The notes under the pieces were generated by a model. It did not search any database and had not been told where the DNA came from. It saw only the letters and a program-made list of their open reading frames with translations. A stretch of DNA of 5,178 nt from Treponema sp. GTDB taxonomy: Bacteria; Spirochaetota; Spirochaetia; Treponematales; Breznakiellaceae. Location: contig JAIRXT010000217.1 in NCBI GenBank assembly GCA_031268125.1, forward strand, positions 1 through 5,178, in the 5' to 3' direction. Positions 1 through 5,026 of this stretch are shown piece by piece. The translations under genes and the position numbers were made by a program. Positions within the stretch are counted from its first letter, which is position 1, and every line of letters begins with the position of its first letter.

Positions 1-2687
1 GTATCAAGGTGGTGCGGTATTCGGACGCCAGTTATGTGGAGGATCAGGATCAGTGGTGGTACGGGGGGATTCACCGCAGTGTGTTTCTCTATTCCACCGC
101 CAAAACTTATATACAGGATTTAAGGGCCTGTCCCGGTTCCTATGATCAGAGCCGGGGGAAACTCGATCTTACGGTAACCCTGGGGGGGGATTTCCCGCAG
201 GAAGATTCCGGCGGCCCCGGAAGCGCGGCCCCGGAGGGGCCTTTCCTTCTTGAATACGCGGTCTACCCCTTTGCCCTGCCGGAAAGCCGGTCCGGCGCCG
301 AGGCCTTTGCCGCCGGGGCCCTGAAAGACGGCCCCCTTACCGGGGGACGCCTGGAATTTACCCCCGACTACCGGAAAAACGCCAATACCGCCGCGCTGGA
401 AATCACCGTGCCCAATCCCCGGCCCTGGTCTCACGAGGCCCCCCATCTCTACGTGCTCCAGGTAAGCCTGAGCCGGGGCGGCGAATCCGGCGGCGGGCAC
501 CTTGAAAGTACGGCCTTTCTTACCGGCTTTAGGACCGTGGCCGTTGCGAACCGGGAGCTTCTTATCAACGGCAGGATGGTGTATATCAAGGGTGCCAACC
601 GGCACGAGCATGACGAAAAGACCGGCAAGACTCTTTCTACCGAAGCGATGAAGAAGGATATTGTCCTTCTTAAAACCCACAATTTCAACGCGGTCAGAAC
701 CTGCCATTACCCCGATGACGAGCGCTGGTACGATCTCTGCGACCGTTACGGCATCTACCTGGTGGACGAGGCCAATGTGGAAAGCCACGCCTTTTACAGC
801 CAGCTTTGCCGGGACCCGCTTTGGAGTTATGCCTTTTCCGCCCGCATACAGCGCATGGTCGAGCGGGATAAAAACCACCCTTCGATTATCATCTGGTCCC
901 TGGGGAACGAAAGCGGCAGCGGCAGTAACCACGCCATGATGACTGCGTGGATACACAATGTCGATCCTTCGCGGCCGGTAAATTACGAAGGGGCCGTCAG
1001 CGGCCGGTCCTTGGACATACTGAACGGCGGCAGGGAGATTACCGACATTGTCAGCCCCATGTATCCCCAGATTGAACTCATCACCGATTTTGTAAAATAC
1101 CGGCAGGACGACCGGCCCCTGATCATGATCGAGTATTCCCACGCTATGGGGAATTCCAACGGCAGCCTGGCGGATTACTGGAAGGCTATCGAGGGCCACC
1201 ACGGCCTCCAGGGCGGCTTTATCTGGGAATGGATAGATCACGGCCTTGAGGCATTCACGCCTGAAGGGGTCAAATACTGGAAATACGGCGGCGATTTTGG
1301 CGATGAGCCTTCGGACCGGGACTTTATCGTGGACGGCCTTATTCTGCCCGACCAGGGACTTAAACCAGGCATGATCGAATGCCGCCAGGTTCAGGCCCCC
1401 CTGCGCCTTAAAAACCGGGACGGGAAGCCCTGGACTTTTGTCGTTGAAAACCGCCAGGATTTTACCGGCACGGAAAGTTATGTCCTGGAATGGAAACTGC
1501 TGCGGGACGATCCTTCCGCAATCCTGCGGGCCGCAATCTTGCGGGAGGCCGAAACCCTGCTGGCCTCCGGGACCGCCGCCCTGCCGGAACTGGCCCCCGG
1601 AGAATCGGCGGAAATTACCCTGACGCCGCCGGCCGGCCTTAACTTGCAGGCTCAGGGCGGCACGGTGTACTTCCACTTCGACTTCAAACTGAAAAATGAC
1701 ACCCCTTGGGCAAAGGCCGGCCATGTAGTGGGCCAGGCAGAGCGCATCCTCAAAGAAAGCCCCCAGGCCCCCGTGCTGACGGTTTCTGCTGCCCCGGGGT
1801 TCCTTTCCCCCGAAGCCGCCCCCCTGGCGGGGGAACTGGCGGCCGCCTTCAGGCCCTCCCTTTTCAGGGCGCCTACCCAGAACGACGGCCTCAAGACCGC
1901 CCTCTCCATGAGGGGGGACCCTGCGCTGGAGTTCTACTACAAGGATAAGGCCATGTTCATCTGGCTGGATTATGACCTTCTCCACATGAGGACCGTCGAT
2001 GAAAAGACCGAAACCATAAACTGGGAAGGCCGGACCGCATCCCGGTACACGGCAACCCTGCTTGCCGGGAAGGGAGCGGCGGCGGATTGCCGGGATGCCA
2101 AACTTGGCGTTTACACCGCCGTTTTGGTGAAGGGGGACCCCGCCGCGGGGAGGCCGTACATTGCGGATTTTACCTTTGACCTTGACCCTGCCCTGCCGGA
2201 ACTACCCAAGATCGGCGTTACCGCCCCGGTAAGCGCCGCCTACGACAGCATCTCCTGGTTCGGCGCAGGTCCCGGTGAATCCTACCCCGACCGCCTGGCA
2301 GGGGCCTTCCTGGGCCGCTACCGGCAGCGGGTCGCCGAAATGGAGACCCCCTACGTCATGCCCCAGGAGAACGGGAACCGGAGCCTGGTGCGGAACCTTA
2401 CCCTGCTGAACAGCTCGGCGGCGGCCGGAAAGCCCGGGGCTCTGGGTATCTGGTGCGCCGCGCCCCTGAACATGAGCGCCCTGCGTTACACCCAGGAGAA
2501 CATGCTGAATGCCCTGCACACCTGCGATCTGATAGATACCACCAGGGGCCCCAACGGCATCTTTACGCTGAACCTGGATGTTGCCCAGCGGGGGGTGGGG
2601 ACCGCCACCTGCGGCCCCGACACCAGGGACGAATACCGGGTCCGCGCCGGGTTATACACCATGCGCCTGTACATCGGCGGCCTGTAG
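1..2687 (+). CDS. lacZ: Beta-galactosidase, LacZ type (GH2), 5' end missing
   Basis: Hydrolyses terminal beta-D-galactosides such as lactose by the retaining GH2 mechanism; no signal peptide can be judged because the N-terminus is outside the window. The frame is already open at base 3 (I-K-V-V-R-Y-S-D), matching E. coli LacZ near residue 195, so about 190 residues (the jelly-roll domain) are missing and the full protein would be near 1,080 residues. Counting the GTG at base 9 as residue 1: YVEDQD motif (9-14, contains the counterpart of E. coli D201), Ig-like domain to about 175, TIM barrel about 180-470, second Ig-like domain about 470-590, beta-sandwich small-chain domain about 590-892. 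Aligned residues: H199 (H357), H233 (H391), E258 and H260 (E416, H418, Mg ligands), acid/base E301 in WSLGNES (E461), Y352 (Y503), nucleophile E375 in IEYSHAMGNS (E537), H378 (H540), W406 (W568), F439 (F601). The N604 position is Asp442 and the W999 position is Cys868 (GTATCGP). A Gly/Ala-rich insertion of some 30 residues lies in the first Ig-like domain. The GTG at base 9 is not the true start. It converges on the tetR operon; its own promoter is not visible. Confidence 0.97.
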   Translation, partial: IKVVRYSDASYVEDQDQWWYGGIHRSVFLYSTAKTYIQDLRACPGSYDQSRGKLDLTVTLGGDFPQEDSGGPGSAAPEGPFLLEYAVYPFALPESRSGAEAFAAGALKDGPLTGGRLEFTPDYRKNANTAALEITVPNPRPWSHEAPHLYVLQVSLSRGGESGGGHLESTAFLTGFRTVAVANRELLINGRMVYIKGANRHEHDEKTGKTLSTEAMKKDIVLLKTHNFNAVRTCHYPDDERWYDLCDRYGIYLVDEANVESHAFYSQLCRDPLWSYAFSARIQRMVERDKNHPSIIIWSLGNESGSGSNHAMMTAWIHNVDPSRPVNYEGAVSGRSLDILNGGREITDIVSPMYPQIELITDFVKYRQDDRPLIMIEYSHAMGNSNGSLADYWKAIEGHHGLQGGFIWEWIDHGLEAFTPEGVKYWKYGGDFGDEPSDRDFIVDGLILPDQGLKPGMIECRQVQAPLRLKNRDGKPWTFVVENRQDFTGTESYVLEWKLLRDDPSAILRAAILREAETLLASGTAALPELAPGESAEITLTPPAGLNLQAQGGTVYFHFDFKLKNDTPWAKAGHVVGQAERILKESPQAPVLTVSAAPGFLSPEAAPLAGELAAAFRPSLFRAPTQNDGLKTALSMRGDPALEFYYKDKAMFIWLDYDLLHMRTVDEKTETINWEGRTASRYTATLLAGKGAAADCRDAKLGVYTAVLVKGDPAAGRPYIADFTFDLDPALPELPKIGVTAPVSAAYDSISWFGAGPGESYPDRLAGAFLGRYRQRVAEMETPYVMPQENGNRSLVRNLTLLNSSAAAGKPGALGIWCAAPLNMSALRYTQENMLNALHTCDLIDTTRGPNGIFTLNLDVAQRGVGTATCGPDTRDEYRVRAGLYTMRLYIGGL
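182..189 (+). repeat. G8 homopolymer tract inside lacZ
   Basis: Eight consecutive G read as the end of Leu, Gly-Gly and the start of Asp (L-G-G-D) in the first Ig-like domain. A one-base slip would truncate the enzyme before its catalytic domain. Whether it varies in length cannot be seen from one sequence. Confidence 0.6.
1516..1545 (+). repeat. In-frame 15-bp tandem duplication in lacZ
   Basis: Two adjacent 15-base copies, CCGCAATCCTGCGGG and CCGCAATCTTGCGGG, differ at one base. They encode AILRA then AILRE at residues 504-513, in the second Ig-like domain, outside the active site. Each copy can fold as a CCGCA/TGCGG hairpin with a 4-base loop. It looks like a recent slippage duplication that keeps the frame. 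Confidence 0.7.
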
Positions 2688-2711
2688 GGGGCAGTAATTT
2701 TACTTTTACAA

Positions 2712-2750
2712 GAGCTTGTTCCAAAACTAACCGAGTTTTGGAACAAGCTC
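2712..2750 (+). terminator. Perfect 16-bp hairpin after lacZ, probable terminator
   Basis: GAGCTTGTTCCAAAAC pairs perfectly with GTTTTGGAACAAGCTC around the 7-base loop TAACCGA, starting 24 bases after the lacZ stop codon. Only a short AATTTT follows, so it is a weak intrinsic terminator by the usual U-tract rule. The minus strand also shows T-rich sequence after the stem, so it may work in both directions. Its perfection suggests a dispersed repeat that was placed here rather than an ordinary evolved terminator. Confidence 0.5.
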
Positions 2751-2761
2751 AATTTTCGATA

Positions 2762-2810
2762 AAAAAGACGCCTGTAAAATCATTTTTTTGGTTGAACAAG
2801 GGGTCTTTTT
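2762..2810. repeat. Second hairpin of the intergenic element
   Basis: AAAAAGAC (2762-2769) pairs with GTCTTTTT (2803-2810); one G-G mismatch is followed by a CC/GG pair. The loop of about 27 bases is AT-rich, including a run of seven T. Read on the plus strand, the right arm ends in five T, so it could back up termination of lacZ. Confidence 0.45.
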
Positions 2811-2829
2811 CGCTAAAAGTAAAATTGCC

Positions 2830-2854
2830 GGGCAGGGGGCCGGAATCCCTGCCC
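2830..2854 (-). terminator. Intrinsic terminator of the methyltransferase-tetR operon
   Basis: GGGCAGGG (2830-2837) and CCCTGCCC (2847-2854) form a perfect 8-bp GC-rich stem with a 9-base loop. It begins 30 bases past the tetR stop codon. Read on the minus strand, the stem is followed after four bases by AATTTTACTTTTA, which supplies the U-rich tract. On the plus strand no T tract follows, so it points to the minus-strand operon. The T-rich tract is itself the right end of the composite repeat, so the operon may have recruited the repeat as part of its terminator. Confidence 0.6.
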
Positions 2855-2883
2855 CTGTTGCTGAGGCGGTCTCCGGGAAAATA

Positions 2884-3495
2884 CTATTTTTCCAATTGCC
2901 GGTCGACCGCCATCAGCCGCACCGCCAGGGCCGCCGAGTTTTTTAGATCCGACACCGTTTCCTGTTTCAGCACCGTCAGGCGGAATATGGCCGATTCAAT
3001 AAGCGGATACAAAAGATCATCAACGCTTTTTACGTTCATTTTTACGATTTCGCCGGCCTTAATGCCGTCAATCACCATCGTTGCCAGAATATGCCGCAGT
3101 TTTAGTGTGCGGCGGCGGACCCGGTAATTCGGATCTCCGCCGTTCCCGGAAATGTGAAACAGGTAGTCCAGAATCACCACAAGAAGGCGGCGGTTTTTTT
3201 CCAGCAAATCTATGATCCGGGAAAGGACCCGGATAATTTTATCCACCATGTTCAGGCTGGTATCGGACCGGACCCTGGTAAGATCCGCCTCCACCGTAAG
3301 CAGAAACTGTTTAATGCTGTAGTTAAATATTTCTTTTTTATTTTTAAAATAGATGTACAGGGTTGTCCTGGTGATGCCGCAGCGGTCGGCAATCTTCTGG
3401 AACGTGGCGTCTTCAAAACCCTCGTCAACAAACACATCAAGGGCCTTTTTTAATATATCTCTGCGCCTTTTTTCATGCTCTACAACAATGGACAT
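2884..3495 (-). CDS. TetR/AcrR-family transcriptional regulator
   Basis: A 203-residue one-component DNA-binding repressor, of usual length for the family. The N-terminal TetR_N domain spans about residues 10-58: helix 1 ILKKALDVFVDEGFEDAT, then the helix-turn-helix F-Q-K-I-A-D-R-C-G-I-T-R-T-T-L-Y-I-Y-F-K-N-K (32-53), with the family's typical G-I-T...T-L-Y-x-Y-F-x-N-K-x-x-I pattern. Residues 60-203 are predicted helical ligand-binding and dimerisation domain with no recognisable subfamily; the ligand is unknown. Start ATG (3493-3495) lies inside the last codons of the methyltransferase gene, with a 16-base overlap, so translation is probably coupled; the only Shine-Dalgarno candidate is a weak GGA five to six bases upstream. 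Base composition is visibly poorer in GC than the two flanking genes. It likely controls the promoter of its own operon, where a palindrome overlaps the -10 element; that is inference. Family certain, target not. Confidence 0.93.
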   Translation of the reverse strand: MSIVVEHEKRRRDILKKALDVFVDEGFEDATFQKIADRCGITRTTLYIYFKNKKEIFNYSIKQFLLTVEADLTRVRSDTSLNMVDKIIRVLSRIIDLLEKNRRLLVVILDYLFHISGNGGDPNYRVRRRTLKLRHILATMVIDGIKAGEIVKMNVKSVDDLLYPLIESAIFRLTVLKQETVSDLKNSAALAVRLMAVDRQLEK

Positions 3496-4772
3496 ACCGT
3501 TCCAGGCCCCCCCCGCAAATTCGAATACTGAAAAAAATACGACTGCATCGCGCCGTTGGTTATCTCCTGGCAGGAATCCGCAGGGTGTCCGTAAAAGGAT
3601 TCAAAACCCGGATGACCGGTGATTACCGCCAGCTTCCATCCGGGGAAACCCCGCCCCAGCGCCGGCATGGCGGCGTAACAGGCCTCCGCATCCGCCGGCT
3701 CCCCCAGGCGCTTGCCGTAGGGCGGGTTGGTGATAATAAAACCCGCGGGGTCTCCGGCTTTCCCCCGGGACTCTGCCTCCCGGACCGCCGCTTCGAAGGG
3801 CGAACGGGCCTCCTCCATAGGAAGGCAGCGCAGCTCCGGCAGCCGCCCGGCCCCTTCGACCGCTGCGGTTTCGGCGGGGCCGCCCATCATTCTGCCCAGG
3901 GCAATATCCCGCGCCCGTTCCAGGGTGGCGGCCGCAAGGGAAACCATCCGGGGGTCCTGGTCGCTTCCGCCGATACGGATACTGTGTTCAAAATTCACCC
4001 GGCCCAAAAGTTCAGCCCGGACCGATTCTTCCAGCTTCGGGTCGGCAATCGGCAGATCGGCCAGGGCAAAGCGCCGCCCCAGGCCGGGGGCCGCGTCCCA
4101 GGCGTACAGAGCCGCTTCCGCCAGAATCGTCCCGGACCCGCAGAACGGATCGTACAGGGGGAATTTGCGCCGCCACAGCGACAACTGCAGCAATGCGGCC
4201 GCCGTGGTTTCCCGCAGCGGGGCGGCCCCGCCCGCCGGACGATAACCCCGCTTGAACAGCGGTTCCCCGCTCAGGTCCAGCATCAGGGAAACCTGATCCC
4301 TGTCGATATAAACCCGCAGATTCGCCGCCTTTCCCTCCGCGGGAAGCCGGTTTATCCCGTAGGCCCCGCAGAGCCGCTCCGCCGCCGCCTTGTGAACCAC
4401 CGCCTGAATGCTTGTTTCCGCCTTAAGAACCGAGCGGCTGCTCCGCACCTTTTCTACCACAAACCCCATGCCCCGGGGAACGTACCCTTCCCAGGCCGTT
4501 GTGCGGACCCCCTCGAACAGCGCGTCAAAATCCGCCGCCCGGAACGAACCCGCCTCCAGCAGCACCCGGTCAGCGGCCCGTAAAGCCATAAGAGCCCGGT
4601 ACAGTCCCGCCAGGCCCGCCCGGAACCGGACCCGGCCAAAGCCCGATTCCACCACCCCAAGGCCAAGCTTCCGCAGTTCCCGGGAGACCACCCGCTCCGC
4701 CCCCACCGCGCACAGGGCCGCCGCGCAAAAGGCCCCTTCTTTCTCCGGAATTACCGTTTTCTCCGTTTCCAC
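3480..4772 (-). CDS. rlmL: THUMP-domain class I SAM-dependent RNA methyltransferase (RlmL/YpsC type)
   Basis: 430 residues. Homologues methylate N2 of a guanine in 23S rRNA (G2445 in E. coli, done by the N-terminal half of RlmKL); stand-alone proteins such as Bacillus YpsC are shorter by some tens of residues. Layout: ferredoxin-like N-terminus about 14-60, THUMP RNA-binding domain about 60-165, the linker L-F-K-R-G-Y-R with A-P-L-R-E-T (172-189) typical of the family, SAM-binding motif I DPFCGSGT (208-215), acidic motif GSDQDPRMV (269-277), catalytic motif IV NPPYGKRLGE (349-358), and a C-terminal I-T-N-G-A-M-Q-S-Y-F-F-Q-Y (404-416). The target site is inferred from the family, not shown. 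GTG (4770-4772) is the only usable start before the conserved domain, since the next in-frame start is residue 23. No Shine-Dalgarno precedes it, and the extended -10 is 6 bases away, implying a leaderless message. The last twelve residues are tail, coded partly by a G8 run, and the end overlaps tetR. Confidence 0.92.
   Translation of the reverse strand: METEKTVIPEKEGAFCAAALCAVGAERVVSRELRKLGLGVVESGFGRVRFRAGLAGLYRALMALRAADRVLLEAGSFRAADFDALFEGVRTTAWEGYVPRGMGFVVEKVRSSRSVLKAETSIQAVVHKAAAERLCGAYGINRLPAEGKAANLRVYIDRDQVSLMLDLSGEPLFKRGYRPAGGAAPLRETTAAALLQLSLWRRKFPLYDPFCGSGTILAEAALYAWDAAPGLGRRFALADLPIADPKLEESVRAELLGRVNFEHSIRIGGSDQDPRMVSLAAATLERARDIALGRMMGGPAETAAVEGAGRLPELRCLPMEEARSPFEAAVREAESRGKAGDPAGFIITNPPYGKRLGEPADAEACYAAMPALGRGFPGWKLAVITGHPGFESFYGHPADSCQEITNGAMQSYFFQYSNLRGGPGTVCPLL
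3507..3514 (-). repeat. G8 tract at the methyltransferase/tetR junction
   Basis: On the coding (minus) strand eight G encode R-G-G in the dispensable-looking tail of the methyltransferase, 12-19 bases before the tetR ATG. With nine G, or a -1 ribosomal slip here, the methyltransferase frame runs through A-W-N-G into the tetR ATG with no stop, giving a fused protein. The tract is directly visible; any length variation or slippage is inference. Confidence 0.6.
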
Positions 4773-4778
4773 AGAGAC

Positions 4779-4787
4779 ATTATAACA
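4779..4787 (-). promoter_or_regulatory. Extended -10 promoter of the methyltransferase-tetR operon
   Basis: The minus strand reads TGTTATAAT, a full match to the extended -10 consensus TGnTATAAT. No good -35 hexamer sits 16-19 bases upstream, which an extended -10 can offset. The -10 ends at 4779 and the expected transcription start is about seven bases on, at the GTG start codon (4772). Confidence 0.7.
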
Positions 4788-4797
4788 TAAAATGTTA
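4783..4797. promoter_or_regulatory. 15-bp palindrome over the operon promoter, candidate TetR operator
   Basis: TAACAT-AAA-ATGTTA, perfect half-sites of six bases separated by three. It overlaps the first two bases of the minus-strand -10 hexamer and its TG extension, so a bound dimer would block RNA polymerase. The tetR gene is in the operon read from this promoter, which fits autorepression. The site is seen; its ligand protein is inferred. Confidence 0.5.
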
Positions 4798-4818
4798 ATT
4801 TGCCGTAGTTAAATCATA

Positions 4819-4897
4819 AGGGGGGGGCCTGCTACCACGGACAATTACCGCACAGCCGGACCCGCTGAGCGGTCCGCTGCCGCTCTGGCCCCCCCCT
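4819..4897. repeat. 11-bp G8/C8 inverted repeat with nested hairpin
   Basis: AGGGGGGGGCC (4819-4829) pairs perfectly with GGCCCCCCCCT (4887-4897) across 57 bases. Inside is a further hairpin at 4857-4876: CGGAC/GTCCG, a bulged C, then CGC/GCG around TGA. No convincing protein is coded here. It could be a folded RNA, a DNA cruciform, or a repeat element; its direction of transcription is unknown. Confidence 0.5.
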
Positions 4898-4903
4898 CGC
4901 TTC

Positions 4904-4951
4904 ACAAAAACCCCGTTTACCCCCGGGAAAAATCCCGCAAAGGGTTTTTGT
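4904..4951. repeat. 10-bp perfect inverted repeat with inner stem
   Basis: ACAAAAACCC (4904-4913) pairs with GGGTTTTTGT (4942-4951). Inside, TTT (4916-4918) faces AAA (4939-4941) and CGGGA (4924-4928) pairs with TCCCG (4933-4937) around an AAAA loop. Read on the plus strand the right arm is GGG followed by five T, a terminator-like shape; on the minus strand it has the same form. It lies between divergent genes, so it may insulate the two promoters or end a short transcript. Confidence 0.5.
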
Positions 4952-4960
4952 TCCGCTACC

Positions 4961-4973
4961 CCCCGGTTCGGGG
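4961..4973. repeat. Short GC hairpin upstream of the right-hand promoter
   Basis: CCCCG (4961-4965) pairs with CGGGG (4969-4973) around GTT, ending 18 bases before the -35 hexamer. Small and could be chance in GC-rich DNA, but it follows directly on two larger hairpins. Confidence 0.3.
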
Positions 4974-4991
4974 CAAATACACAGAAATTTC

Positions 4992-5020
4992 TTGACATCT
5001 ATACAATAATGAAGTATATA
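4992..5020 (+). promoter_or_regulatory. Sigma70-type promoter of the coiled-coil gene
   Basis: TTGACA (4992-4997, perfect -35) and TATATA (5015-5020, -10) are separated by exactly 17 bases. The expected start of transcription, about seven bases after the -10, is the A of ATG at 5027, so the message is predicted to be leaderless. It also means the upstream in-frame ATG at 5009 would lie inside the promoter and not be transcribed. Confidence 0.65.
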
Positions 5021-5026
5021 TGGGCC

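Larger units (their letters stand above)
2696..2826. repeat. 131-bp composite inverted-repeat element between convergent genes
   Basis: A perfect 13-base inverted repeat (AATTTTACTTTTA at 2696-2708, TAAAAGTAAAATT at 2814-2826) encloses two more hairpins: a perfect 16-bp stem at 2712-2750 and an 8-bp stem at 2762-2769/2803-2810 (AAAAAGAC/GTCTTTTT, extended by two G-C pairs after one mismatch). Together they can form a three-way junction. The hexamer GGGCAG occurs just outside both ends (2689-2694 and 2830-2835), in the manner of a target-site duplication. The heptamer GAACAAG appears at 2741-2747 and 2794-2800, and its complement at 2715-2721. The element is much more AT-rich than the neighbouring genes. 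It could be a small non-autonomous mobile repeat, a bidirectional terminator, or both; nothing in it codes for protein. Confidence 0.55.

Noticed and set aside
9..11. GTG as the true start of lacZ
   Set aside because: The frame is open upstream to the window edge and the sequence before and after matches the interior of LacZ, so the gene begins outside the window.
120..1985. 621-codon open frame on the minus strand opposite lacZ
   Set aside because: It lies fully antisense to a confidently identified enzyme, its translation is rich in Gly, Pro and Arg with no recognisable domain, and such long antisense frames are expected in GC-rich coding DNA.
2453..3127. 224-codon plus-strand frame running from lacZ into tetR antisense
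   Set aside because: It starts out of frame inside lacZ, crosses the hairpins and ends antisense to tetR; no family resemblance.
3585..4583. 332-codon plus-strand frame opposite the methyltransferase
   Set aside because: Antisense to conserved catalytic motifs; its translation is Arg/Gly/Pro-rich and low in complexity, with no start signal.
4778..4780. ATG as the methyltransferase start
   Set aside because: It is out of frame with the methyltransferase and meets a stop after eight further codons; GTG at 4772 is in frame.
4819..4951. CRISPR array or attachment site
   Set aside because: The repeats are inverted and unlike each other, with no direct-repeat and spacer pattern and no integrase nearby.
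4795..4998. 67-codon minus-strand frame in the divergent intergenic region
   Set aside because: It covers the inverted repeats, has no Shine-Dalgarno or family resemblance, and its start lies in the -35 element of the opposite gene.
5002..5007. TACAAT as the -10 of the right-hand promoter
   Set aside because: Only four bases separate it from TTGACA and no other -35 fits; TATATA at 5015 has the ideal 17-base spacing.
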